DNA of 64,000 nt from Micractinium sp. NFX-FRZ (taxonomy: Eukaryota > Chlorophyta > Trebouxiophyceae > Chlorellales > Chlorellaceae): NCBI GenBank assembly GCA_029339195.1, contig JAPTJF010000260.1, forward strand, positions 22,561-86,560. The letters are read 5' to 3'. How positions within the stretch are numbered: the first letter of the stretch is position 1; each line of letters opens with the position of its first letter. A model generated the notes under the pieces. That model saw only the letters and a program-made list of their open reading frames with translations, searched no databases and was not told the origin of the DNA. The position numbers and the translations under genes are program-made. Positions 1 to 11,200 of the stretch are shown piece after piece.

Positions 1-32
1 CGCTGCTCCTTCCCGCCCCTCCGTGTGCGCAG

Positions 33-1089
33 GGCCCTCGGCAGACAGCCCGCCGGCTGACAGCGTAATCGAGGTGGGGTGGGTGGGGTGGGTGCGTGGG
101 TGGGGAGTCGTGTGGCCATGGATTGCAACTGCCTGCCCACCACCTTCACCCCAGGCCTGGTAGTAAACAGCATGCAGCCGCCTGCGGGGTCCCGCTCTTT
201 GCCCAGGGGAGGCATTCATGACCACGGCACCGCTTGGATGGGCCCCCCATCCCTGGCTGACTTGTGTCCGCCCCTCCCCCGCCCCGCCCGACCGCAGGCC
301 TTTCAGGCGCGCATGTGCCCACTGGGCGAGGACGCCGGCCCTCTACTCGTCGAATCCTTTGCAGCGGGGGGCGAGGCTGCCCGGGCCGCTGCGTATGTGG
401 TGACCAGACGCAACCCGTGCCCTGCAAACGGGGAGGAGGGCGTTGCGATTGGGGATGCAGCTTACTCCGCGTTCATCAATGCACCTGACTTGGAGGACAC
501 CTCGAGAGTGATGGGGTGAGTGGGTTGGGAATAGGCAGGGCGGGCGGGTGGGGCAGGCTGGGGTGAGGTGGGGCAGGCTGGGGTGAGGTGGGGTAGGCGG
601 GGTATGCGGGATGGGGTTGGCGGGGTGGGGAATAGGTGTCGTGGGGACAGGCGTGGGGACAAGTCGTGAAACGCCCGGGCCAGGGTTGGGTGGCCCGCCT
701 GGGAGCGTGAATGGCACTCTCCTGGGTGCGTCATAGCATGCATAGCGCGCCTCGCCACGCCTGCATCGCCACCCCCCTCCACCTGTCTGGCGTGTGCTGG
801 CCCACTCCCTCGTGCCCGTTTTCGCGTACTGATTGTGTCAGGTCGCCCACTCATTCGGCCTTGGTGCAGGCTGGTGGGGAGTTTCGTGGAGGGCTGCGAC
901 CAGACGGGGGTGGGCGCCTGCGTGACAGTCATGGTTGTGGACCCCACGTCCAAGGCGGTTCTCTTTGGAGATTACGTGCACACTGGCATCCAGACCAGTG
1001 ACCCTGTCGCGCAGGCACGCAGCGCCGTTAGCGTGGGTACGCAGCGTGCGGGAAAACAGATCAGCAAGCTGGGCTCAGCGGCAGCCTGA
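33..1089 (+). CDS. 3' end of secreted-type Cys-rich module protein (paralogue of the next gene, 5' partial)
   Basis: Only the last three exons are in the window: 33-73, 298-515 and 870-1089 (TGA). They were recognised because they match the last part of the next gene in sequence, intron phase and length: 41 nt as in that gene's exon 2775-2815, and 218 versus 212 nt for the exon carrying CPLGEDAGPLL/CPLGEGAGQVL. The last exon carries GVGACVTVMVVDP, paralogous to GVGACVTLLVWDP downstream, followed by a short tail. No membrane segment is seen in the visible part. The family is not recognised. It is probably secreted, judging only from the signal peptide of the neighbour. The two genes form a tandem pair. 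The gene continues beyond the left edge of the window. Confidence 0.7.
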
Positions 1090-1649
1090 GCCTCGTGAGA
1101 GCCAGAGAGGCGTGACGCAGGTGGTGCCAGCAGGCGCCAGGCTGCGGCAGCAGCAGCAGAAGCAGTGGCAGCATTGGAGACGGGGAGCTGCTGTGTTTCT
1201 GTTTTGTTAGGTAAATGCATGTGACACACATCAATTTATCCTGAAGAGTAAACGAGGCGTGATGTTTTGCACGGTAGCAGGAGCCTCCAATCACAGGTCC
1301 CACCGCGGCCAGTGGCGGCGGGAACAGAGCACTGTGGTGCCAGCGCTGCTACTGCCGCCATGTCCCGCCCGCCCAGCTGCAGAGGAGCCGCGTGGAAGCA
1401 TGCACTTCGGTATTCGAAGCCCTCCATTGACGCGCTCAGTGCAGCTTCTCGGCACCTGCTGCCCGTGCGCCGCGGCGCAGCACGCGTCCATCATTTAGCG
1501 AACGCTCGCTTGCTACCATCGGAACTTCCTGAATACCTCGCACCAAGCAGGCCGCAATTGCACCAACGCCACCGCGTCGTGCGGGCCCAAACTTGGCCAC
1601 CTTTCGCTTGAAAGCCATTGCAAAGCAAGAGAGCCCACCAATTGAGCAG
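1090..1649. other. Intergenic region between the two secreted-module paralogues
   Basis: No coding exon is supported here. It holds the 3' flank of the first paralogue, with a short CAG-rich run near 1145-1175, and the upstream region of the second. No TATA box or clear poly(A) TGTAA was found. Confidence 0.5.
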
Positions 1650-3873
1650 ATGAGCGGGTCACGTCCTTCGCGGGCGGTCTTGGTCCTGCTGGCCCTGGCG
1701 CTGGCCGGCGTGGCGCACTGCCGCCACTTGCCGCTCAGCCACACGCCACGCACGGCAGGGCGTTCACTGCTGCAGGCAAGCCAGCTTCTGCTTCACTCTG
1801 TGATAAGCACCCAGGAAGGATGGAAATCGTGCTGCTGCTGCCATGCCGCTGCTGGGAGGGTGATCAAGTGTACACATGCTGCCGCTGCATCACTGCCGCC
1901 GCCGCTGCCCCCGCTGCCAGCCGCCTACCCTGCCTTACCCTTCCTCCCCTCCCCTCCCGCAGAACGAGTGCAACAACAGCTTCGTTCAGAAGCTGGGCCT
2001 TTGTGTAGACGTGGTGCAGCGCGCCCCAGGCTCGCCCTGCTGCGCCGGCATGCAGGCACTGGACAGCGCTTGCCTGTCGGCGGCGCTTGCCAGCCTGTCA
2101 TCCCCAGGGGGCGACAGCGCCTCAGCAAATGACCTGTGAGTGATGCGCTGCGGCAGGGGCACTGGCAAACCCTCCGGCACATAGGTGCATGCAAGGCCCT
2201 GCTGCTGCGCCTGCTGCCGCTACCCAGGGCTGCCTCCAACCCACATGGGTGCTCACCGGCCCCGCTTCACCGCCCCGCCCGCCCTCTGCCCTCCCGGCGC
2301 CGCCTGCCTGCCTGGTGCAGGAAGGCCATCCTTGATTCGTGCGGGGTAACCCTGCCTCCCACGCCTGCGCCCGCGCCTGGCGCTGGTCCGGCTGCCGCCC
2401 CAGCACCCGCCGCGCCGGCGCCGGCTGCCAGCGACCCACCCACCGCCGCGCCATCACCTGAGGCCGGCCCCTCTGCAACTCAGCTGCCGGACGGGAGGAT
2501 AACATATTCGTGGTCGTATCCCGGGAATCCGGAGAGCGCAGTCTGCAACGAATACACATCTGAGGGGTGGCCCGAGAAAGGCAGCGGGCCGGAATGGGGT
2601 GAGTGGGCGCTGTGCTCCTGCCTGTTCACCAGTGCAACCAAGCCTGACACACCTGCAAGCAGCCACTGCTGACAAGTGTGCACCACATTCTGCTTCCAGA
2701 GTTGCGACTGCATCCTGCCCTCGCGCATGCCGTCCCAGGTTCTCACTGCCACCCCCTTCCCACTATGCATGCAGCGGCCACTGGCAGCGCCATGCCCTCG
2801 GATGCTGAAATCAAGGTGCGACCCTGGGTGCCCGCGTAACCTCTACATCACCTGCGTGCACTGGCGCCGCTGCGCTGCCAGGCCAGCCCACCAGCAGCTT
2901 TTCGCGTTTTTCTCCATCCAGTCATCGGCACGCTATCGCCGCCTGCTGCCCCACATTTGTTTCCACCCCCTCATCTGCGCAGGCGGCGGCGGATCCGTGG
3001 TGCAGCGACCGCACGGGGGCGGGTGATGCGTGGATGCAGGCGCTGGCAGCGGGCGGGCGCAGCGCGCAGGTCGCGATGGCGGCCCTGTCCTTCTACTCCT
3101 GTGCTGATGGGGCACAGCTCTGGGACTGGCTGGGGGACGCGGTCTTCAACCATTCCGCCATGCAGGCTCAGGCCACGGCGCTGCAGTACCACCAAGCCAT
3201 GGTGGCAGCTGCCGACGCCTCGGGCATCCACTTTTGTGCGGTCCTGGTGGTGCTGGACCCCTCTTCTGGCTCGGTGCTCTTCAACCAGGCGATTCACGTG
3301 GGCCCAGGGCCAAACACCCCGGAGGGGTGCCTCCCCGGCTTCCAGCAGTCGCTCACCATTTGCGGCGATGCCACGTCAGCACCCGGCACGCCGTGCTGCG
3401 CCGCGCTGGGCGCGCTGGGCGACAGCTGCCGCGCCACCCTGGCCGTCAGCACCGATGCAAACGTCACCAATTCGTAGTGAGTGTCGCATGGCTTGTTGCG
3501 GGCTGCGGTGAGCTTCAGCTGCGAGTCGCAGTCCCTTCTGCCTTCCAAATCACCGGCAACCCGTCTCCTTGCGCTGCCTTCCTGCGCTTCACCCTCGCCT
3601 GCCTGCCTGCCTGCCTGCCACCCTCCCCTTGCTGCAGCGGCCAGCTCGCCAGCGGCTGCAACCTCGCCAACGCCACGTCGGCGCTGCCTGTCGGAGATGT
3701 ATACATCTCCTACAGCACATCAGGTGCCGCGGGGGGGCGCGCAGCAACATGCGGGACGTACAGCACAATCACCGATCGATGGACAGACTTGACAAACTCC
3801 ACCTGGGGCCCCTCTGTCACAGGCTCAGTTGTACTGCCTTCCTCAGCCATCCAGGTGTGATCATCAAGCTGTG

Positions 3874-3905
<32 letters not shown>

Positions 3906-5063
3906 CTCGCTCTCCTTGTACCCGCCCGCCCCACTGCCTGCCAGCCCGCTTCCCGCCGTCCTGCCTGCCGCCTGTTGCCTGGCGTCTGCTGCCCCATCAT
4001 CCTGCCTAGCCGAGAATCGACACGCCTGCATTCCTGCGTCCCAACATTTAAGCTGGCAGGGCCTTGTATTGCTGCCTGTAGAAGCCGCCCCCTGCGTGTC
4101 GCTTTGCCTGCACTGCCAGCCCAGTGCGGCGGCATGCAGCAGGTGGCGCCCGCTGGTCTTGCGACCTTACGCGCCCCCACGTGGCCCTCCCTGTCCCACC
4201 CCTCTGCTGCAGGCCTTGGCAGCCCAGGTGTGCCCACTGGGAGAGGGGGCCGGTCAAGTTCTGCTGGACGCGGTGAGGGCGGGCGGGCTCAGCGCCCAAG
4301 CGGCAGCCGCGGCGGTGAGCACTGCTGTCTCCGGTGCTGTGTGCTCTGAACAGAGCGCTCAGAACGCCGTGGAGCAAGCATTCCTGGACGCTGTGGGTGC
4401 GCTGACGCCGACTGAGGCGCTGAGGTGCGCTGTGTGTGTGCCTTCCCCCCCTGCGCTGCGTGTGCCTACCTGCGCTGTGCGCTCACAGCAGACAGGCTGT
4501 GCGCTGTGCCTGCCTGCGCTGCGACGTGCGTCCGAGTGAGCTGCACTGCGCCGCGCCTGCCCGCATGGCGTTGTGCTCGATCGTTGTGCTCGATCGAGCT
4601 GCGCTGCCTGTATTGCGCCGCACAACAATAGCATGTTCAGCCGTGCTGCACAGACGCTGGCAGCCACCTGGGCAGGGGCTGGCAGCATGCCAGGGATGCA
4701 AGATCGGTGCCCGCTGCAGCATGCCCGCGCTTGCACACAAGCAACCATGCGCTCACCCGCAGCAATGCAGTCTGCTAGCAATTCCTTTGTCTAAACCGCA
4801 TGCTCTTGCTCCTGTGCAGCGTGGCCCAAACCGTGGTCGAGGCCTGGGATGCCATGGGAGTGGGCGCATGCGTGACGCTGCTTGTCTGGGACCCCAAGAC
4901 GAAGACGGCGCTCCACGAGGAGTACATCCACACACCCGTGTTTGTGCCACCCGTCGGCAGCCCCCCGCCGGCGGCGGCTGCGGCTGCACGCAGCGCGCTC
5001 GGCAGCGTGGCTGGGCCGGCGCGCCGGCGAGGGCGGCGCAGCAGTGGTCGGGCGGTGCGTTGA
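1650..5063 (+). CDS. Secreted Cys-rich protein with two tandem copies of one module (family unknown)
   Basis: Eight exons give 594 aa: 1650-1775, 1963-2135, 2321-2598, 2775-2815, 2983-3476, 3638-3854, 4213-4424, 4820-5063. Residues 1-25 form a signal peptide (Arg, then a Leu/Ala-rich core ending near AHC). The mature protein repeats one module twice. Each has a segment with APGSPCC or APGTPCC; an aromatic segment ending in W-G and then V/A-T-G-S; and an Ala-rich part followed by an acidic DP-x-T/S-K/G strand ending near HTP or HVG. A Pro/Ala linker follows the first Cys segment. Intron 1 has a GC donor (GCAAGC). Candidate roles are cell wall or extracellular matrix, inferred only from secretion and Cys content. 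The pherophorin motif was looked for and is not convincing. The ends of the two modules align closely, supporting the exon model. Confidence 0.75.
3598..3906. repeat. CCTG/CTGC tetranucleotide microsatellites flanking an exon
   Basis: Runs of the tetranucleotide CTGC lie at about 3598-3620 and 3869-3905, in the introns on both sides of exon 3638-3854. A third run, 29861-29883, ends directly in the cyclin gene's exon 2 acceptor. The runs are pyrimidine-rich and may act as polypyrimidine tracts. Confidence 0.8.
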
Positions 5064-5790
5064 GGGCGCTGTATGCCGTCTAGCTGTTTCTTGAACACCG
5101 ACCGTGGTGCTGTCATTATTTGAAGGTACTGTGGGTAGGAACATGGAGCTGCCCAAAGCTCCTGCCCACCCTTTTGTTGCCTCGTGGCCAACACTCAAAA
5201 TTCTGCCGCTACATGAAATGCCCCATCTTCTGGCCCCATCCGAATGATATGCATTGATCTCGGACATTGTTACTGCTTTCCTCTTATATTTCCCTGAGAA
5301 AAAGCCTGCGGCCCATGTGGCAGCAGCAGCTCTGGAGCAGGCCGCTCTTCCACCCTCCATCCTTCAAACCTGTGCCCGACGGTTTCTTCACTGATCGTGA
5401 CCGGTGAACAAACATTGGGTACCCATTTCTCGTCTTCACTGGTCGTGACGTATTTGTTGTAAGTTTGTTGTACATGAGAAGCCTACAAGCATGCCAGAGT
5501 GGGTTGGCTGTGATAGCAGTGAGGAGCATGAGTCAGCAGCAGGGGGCGGGACAGGCAGCAGCGACGGGAGGGAGGGAGCAGGGGGATGGGGTGGGCGCGC
5601 TGTGTAGAACGGGCGACAGTCAGGAAAAGGGTCGGGTGAGCGGTGCAGGAGGTTGCGGGGCACAGAGTAGGCAGGCAGTTGCTGGGGATCAGGGGCACCA
5701 CATGCTGGTGGAAGAAACAACCAGTCAAAACAGGCAGTGAAAGGGGGCTGGCTGCTGACGTCAGTGCATGCCACGTCAGTGCATGCCACG
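5064..5790. other. Convergent 3' flanks of the secreted-module gene and TRAPPC1
   Basis: No coding exon is supported. A TGTAA at 5458-5462 could be the poly(A) signal of the plus-strand gene. Next to the TRAPPC1 stop lies a short tandem repeat of about 19 bp (5757-5795, unit containing CACGTCAGTGCATGC). Confidence 0.5.
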
Positions 5791-7711
5791 TCAGCTGAGC
5801 AGGCCCAGCGTGCGCATGTACTTGTTCAGCGCCGCAGAGAAGGGCTCAAACCTGCGGGGAGGGGGAGGGAGGGCATATGCATGCAGGCTTGGTGCCAGCG
5901 CAGCAGGCAGCAGGCAGATTCACCTGCCCTGTTTTGATTCAGCAAGGCTATTTCAGGGTGACAGCGTAGGGCTTTGGTGGCCCAGCAACCCTGCCGGCGG
6001 TCAGAGGCAGGGCTGACAGTCGAGACATGCTGATGCGAAGGCCTCCCTGGGGTGCAGAGCAGGCTGTTGGCAGGTAGCTCAGCGCACACATGGTGGCAGC
6101 AACACCACCGCATGCAGCAGGCGCCAAGCACCTGCATGGCCACATGCCCCCCACCCACCACACCGGCCACACGACCGCCTGACCCTACCCGTCATTAACC
6201 TTGACCTGGCAACGGATCCGTGACTCACAGGAAAGCGTCCCCGGGCGTGTACAGCGGGTTCTTCACCACCAGCTCGGCAAACAGTGAGGCGTAGATGTAC
6301 TGCAGCTGCTCGCCCATGCTGCCCACGCTGGGGTCGGTGGTCAGCACAAACTGCGGGCGGGGGAGGGAAGATGAGGTGTGCTGGGATGAGGTACTTCACT
6401 TCGGGTCACTCCTGGCAGCTGCTCGCCCATGCTGCCCACGCTGGGGTCCGTGGCCAGCACAAACTGCGGGGCGGGGGGAGAAGCGTGATGGTATGAGGGC
6501 CTGACAAGATGAGGAGCTGTCTGGCAGCTGCTCGCTCATGCTGCCCACGCTGGGGTCGGTGGTCAGCACAAACTGCGGGGCAGGAGCGGGGGCAGGAGGC
6601 AAGGATGGCGGGGTGCCGTGTGCGGAGGAGGGGCGTCGGGATGCCGCCCACACATTCAGCGAGCCGGCGGCTACATCACACGCCTGCATCACCCCACCTC
6701 CCTGCACCCGCCACAACCACCATGGCTCACCCTCCCTAATCAGAACAGTAACGCCCCTGTGCCCTTCCCGCTTCTGTGCCCGCCCTGCCCACCCCACCGC
6801 AGCCCACCTCCAGTCCCGAGGGCGACTCCAGGAAGTGCAGCTTGTGAACCCAAACGCACGCAGGTTTAAAAGAAGTTTGCCTGCCACCTCCCGGAGGCAT
6901 CCCTCTCGGCCCCCGTCCCTCTATAAGCCCACCTTGGCGAATCCAGGAAGTGCCGCGTGTGAGCCGCGGTCAATCACCTGAAGGAGCACACGCCAGCCTC
7001 CTCCCTAAAGCAAGCATCCACTTGCCCTCTGTGCCTCCACCGCCCACCCAAAGCCCACCTTCAGCCCCGATGGCGATTCCAGGAAGTGCAGCTTGTAGGC
7101 CGAGGTGCGGAAAGAGTTGAAGGAGCAGCCGTCGCCGATGCGCATCGGCGCGCCCATCTGCTGCTTTGCAGGGCTGCGGCGCGGGGTGGAGGCAGAGGTG
7201 TTGAGTGCAAGTGTGCAAAGGAACGGGATATAGGCAGGGGTGTGTGCGCACGGGCAAGGGGAGCGGCAGCAAGCTCTGCTCTTCCTCCGACCGTAACTCC
7301 CAACCGCCACGCCCCACCGGCTAAGCAGCTCACTGCCCGCCCTCCTGCGGCTGCCATGCGCCTCCGACCCTGTCGGTCAGCCAGCAGCCCACCCGCCCAC
7401 CGCCCTTCCCTGGCGCCATTGCTGGGGGTCCACAGCGGTAAGCTAAACATCCCATGTGTGGACCAAAGATGACACACATGCAGCCAGGATCGCAGGCAAG
7501 TTCCGCCACCCACCCTGGCCCCGCCACCACCTCACTTTTTTGGGTCTACTGCCGTGGCCAGCGCTCGCATGGACCAGAACAGCCCAAACATGAGCTTGAA
7601 GTCCTCCTCTTGGCTGCCCGCCCCCTGGCGCACCGGCTTGAGCCGCTGCCACTCGTGATAGTACTGGCACCGCCCCTTGCGGTTGAAGATGTAGAAAGTG
7701 AAGCAGCCCAT
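5791..7711 (-). CDS. TRAPPC1: TRAPP complex subunit 1 (Bet5/TRAPPC1)
   Basis: Core small subunit of the TRAPP tethering complexes, which activate the Rab GTPase Ypt1/Rab1 in ER-Golgi transport. Four exons on the minus strand (7711-7536, 7173-7059, 6350-6229, 5851-5791) give 157 aa, close to the usual ~145. It has the longin-like fold of the family. The start MGCFTFYIFNRKGRC resembles the TRAPPC1 N-terminus, followed by YHEW, then YKLHFLESPSGLK (human: YKLHYYETPTGIK) and ELVVKNPLYTPG (human: ELVVKNPLCPLG). The Met at 7711 is chosen because the family starts at this point. The gene is divergent from the BCKDH E2 gene. Introns 2 and 3 contain degraded copies of the ends of exons 2 and 3. Confidence 0.93.
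6301..6593 (-). repeat. Tandem triplication of the start of TRAPPC1 exon 3
   Basis: The first ~50 nt of exon 3 plus its acceptor occur three times in direct order. The genuine copy has its boundary at 6350; decoys are at 6463 and 6572 (periods 113 and 109 bp). The decoys diverge after the MGEQL or MSEQL codons. Confidence 0.9.
6803..6968 (-). repeat. Two degraded copies of the end of TRAPPC1 exon 2 inside intron 2
   Basis: Segments 6803-6850 and 6930-6968 repeat, on the same strand, the exon 2 end encoding YKLHFLESPSGLK together with its GGTGGG donor (genuine donor after 7059). The 6803-6850 copy is nearly intact but its reading begins at a changed codon. The other has a deletion in the exon part. 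Confidence 0.85.
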
Positions 7712-8269
7712 GGCGCCCGGGCGGGCTCAGATCAGCGGGCTAGCGGGGCGGGGCGCCCCAGGGTGAAGTGGCGGGCTTCTGAGATTCCTGTTGTCCGGGA
7801 TGGTGGGGTGCACATCGACGCAGTCAGCGCGGTTACCGGAATCGTCAGATCACAGGATCATGCGCACCGTGCTCAGCTGGGCACACAGGCAGTGCACCGC
7901 CGCCGGCCGGCAGGCCCCCGAGGGGAGCGGGGCGGCGGCAGGTGGCGGCAAGAAGCACGGATCACCTGATGTGGCTCTACCAATCGCCGGTGTTGAGGCG
8001 GAAGTAGTCCTGCCAGAGGACTGCGAGAGGCAGAGAGATGAGGCGAGACGACCGCCTGCTACTGGGCGCTGGTTGGGGAATACCTCCAACAATCCCCCTC
8101 CAGCATGAAGTATACTGCAACAGCCCCAGATGGCCCACGCATCAACTGGAAGCGAAGAAATCATGGGTGCTGACGTGGTGCATTTTGGACGCTTGTTTGG
8201 ATTATGGAGGCTGTCGAAACGCTTGCTGGTTGCATCGAACGGATCTGCATAACGTCCCTTACATACACA
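7712..8269. promoter_or_regulatory. Shared upstream region of the divergent TRAPPC1 and BCKDH E2 genes
   Basis: 558 bp between two divergent start codons, so it must hold both 5' UTRs and promoters. Reading frames here are short and show no family resemblance. No TATA box was recognised. Confidence 0.55.
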
Positions 8270-11200
8270 ATGAGGCAGGCGGCTCGTCTTCGACTGGGCC
8301 GCCTGCTGGTGGCGCTGCACACGCCTGCGGCTAGCGGGGGCGGGCTGCCTCACCTTCCCGCGGCTGCATGTGCCTGCCTGGCATTGCAGCAACCGTTGGC
8401 GGTGTGTCGCCCAGCCACTTGGGGCCCCAGATCGCATTGGCAGCAAGCTGGTGTGAGAGCGCTGGGTTCGGCGCCCCAGAGCGACGCTGGACCCCTGCGC
8501 CAATTCAGGTAAAGCTCAAGGTTCTTGAGCAGCATGCAGGGCTGGTACCTGCTCTTCCAGTGGCGGCCAGCGCCGCCACCGCCTGCCTGTTCACCTGCCC
8601 GCCGGCGCCCACTTGCGCGCCTTCCAAGAGGCCGTTCACGTGGCCCCTGCCACTTCCCATCCAAAGCTGACCTTCTTGAGTTTGTCCCGCTCGCTCCATG
8701 CAGGCTGGCTCAGACGGGGGAGGGCATCAAGGAGTGCGAGCTGGTGCAGTGGTTTGTGGGCGAAGGCGACACGGTGGAGGAGTTTGGGAGGGTGTGCGAG
8801 GTGCAGAGCGACAAGGCGACCATAGAGATCACCTCGCCCTACGCAGGTGGGTTACCTGAATGCAAGTGAAGGGGTGCAACACACGACGGGATTGGGGCGG
8901 GCAGGCAGCTGGACGCGCAGGCAGGAGCGGGGGCACACAAAGGCGGCACACGTGGAGGATTGAAAGAGGGCACCAGAGCAGAGGCAGCGCAGCCGGCTTG
9001 CCGCCCCGATGCCCGCCCCCGACCTGCCCCAGGAATCTGCACGCCTCACTGCCTTGCAGGCGTTGTGAGGAAGCTGCACCACAAGATGGGGGACATGGTG
9101 CAGGTGGGCTGCTCACCATTTGTTAAATATAAACTGGGAGAGTGGACGCCAGCGGGGTGTGTGTGGCACCGAGTGCGGGTGCAGAATTATGGTAGCAGGA
9201 GTGCCAGCATGCCCACGCTGTGCTGCGCCTAGCATGGCGTCATCGTGTCCTCAAGGATGACTGCCAAAGCATGTCCCTGAACTGAACCTGCCTGCGTCCA
9301 GGTCAGCTATATGCTGGCAGGCATTCAAATGAGAACATGACTCAGCTGCTGCGCCGTGCTGTGCTATGCCACGCTGTGCGTTACGTCGTGTGCAGGCGGG
9401 GTGTTGGCCGGCATCCCCATGCCCGACCTGCCACGCTATGCTGCGGCTCAACATGCTGTGCCACGCTGTGCTGTGCCACGCTGTGCGCCATGTCGTGTGC
9501 AGGTGGGGGAGGTGCTGGCGGACATTCATGTGGAGGGGGGACCAGATGTGGAACTGCACTCTCCGGCCCTGGAGGCCTCCCAAGGACCCGGGTCGGCAGC
9601 GGCATTGCAGCAGCAGCAGTGGCAGCAGGGCGGCGAGGAGGACGAGCACGCGCCCGGCACAGGTGCGGCGGCAGGGCAGGAGGTGCACAGACCAACCTGA
9701 TAGCAAGCGCTGAGGCCGGCTGCGCTGCTTTTGTTGCTTGCCGGCTCAAGACCTGCACGCCCCGCCTCCGCCTGGCCCCTTACTCGGTGTTCCCACTCGA
9801 GAGTCGTACATTCCTCTGCTGCTGAGCGCCTGCTCTGTGTGCCTGGCAAGTCACCGCCCTCCTCGTCCTCTCCCGTCCGCCCCGCTTTCTCCCGTGCAGC
9901 CCGGCGGGAGGGGCTCCACCCCAGCACCAGCGGCAGCATTGGAGAGGACGAGGTTGCTGACCGGGTGCTGACCTCTCCGGCGGTGCGCCGCCTGGCGCGG
10001 GAAAATGGTATCACGCTGGCAAAGGTGGGAGTCAAGAGGCGGGGCCGGGTGGTTGCATTTCTCGGCAAGAAACAAGGGCTGGAACAAGGGCTGTGTGATG
10101 CAGAATGTGCGTCCTCCTGTTCTAAACCAACAAGGGATCTCGCTGGCCAAGGTGATAACCAGGGGCGCGGGCAGGCGGTTGCACTATTCTACAGGAGGAA
10201 GACAGAAGTGTGTTGCAACATATGCGTTTGTGTCTCATACCAACAAGGCGTTACGCGGGCCAGGGTGAGCCTGGGGCGGGCAGGTGGTTGCATCGCTCGA
10301 CAGAAATGCAGAATAGTTGTGTTGCAAAGTAGGGTTTCGGTTCTCGTACCACAAGGCATCACGCTGGCCTAGGTGTGGGCAGAAGATGCGGTGCATGCTT
10401 GGGAGGTGGGGCAAGGTGGTGGTACGTAGGGGTGCACAGATGGCGGCCACGGACTGGGTGCAGGCCGGCGCTGGCCATTGCAGCTTCCGCTGCAGCACAA
10501 GGAGCGCTGCCAGCAGCTGCGGACGTCTCTATGCGCACTCTTGCACACAGTCTAGCCATCCCCGTGACGTCGAATGATTCCCTCCCATTTCTTCTCCTGC
10601 GGCCCCCTGCAGGTGGCGGGCACGGGGCCTGGCGGGCGTGTGACCAAGGGGGATGTGCTGGCTTACCTAGACTCCCTGAGCGCTGCGGGGCCGGGGACAA
10701 TCGGGGAGGACGTGGCGCACGGCGTGCCGACCACAGGTGCCGGCAGGGACGGGCAGGGTTGAGCAGGGGCCCGGCAGGGGGCAGGGTGCAGAGATGAGGT
10801 GGGCGGTGTGTGGTGTATGCCTGGTTGTGCGCATGCGCTGGCATCAGCTGCAGCAGCCGCCTGGGAAGCTCTTGCTCTCTGAGTGCTCTTGCGCCCGGCC
10901 CCCCTGCTGCCCCGCTCCGCCTCTCCTGCCCAACCTGCTCTGCCTGCTCCCCTGCCCCTCTCCTTCCCCTGCATCCAAAGTCTATGACCTAAGGCATCTC
11001 AAAGCCATATTTGCTCTCCCTCCTTGTGGTGCCTCCTTCGTTTTTACTCCTCGCATCACTGCCCTTGTAAGTATCCTGCTCCCATCCAACCGCTGACTGC
11101 AGAGGAGGCCACGGTCCAAGTCATCCCAGAGGCAACTTGCGTCACTCCTGCTGTGTTGTCTGCCGCCTCAATTGGCTGCCTTTGTGTATCCTGCTCCTCC

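Noticed and set aside
2692..2730. Extra exon with a C-D-C motif in the secreted gene
   Set aside because: No acceptor gives that frame. Skipping it aligns the W-G segments of both modules and keeps the frame.
1650..5063. Pherophorin domain assignment for the secreted protein
   Set aside because: It is secreted and Cys-rich, but spacing and motifs (PCC, W-G, DP-x-T-K) do not follow the pherophorin pattern I know.
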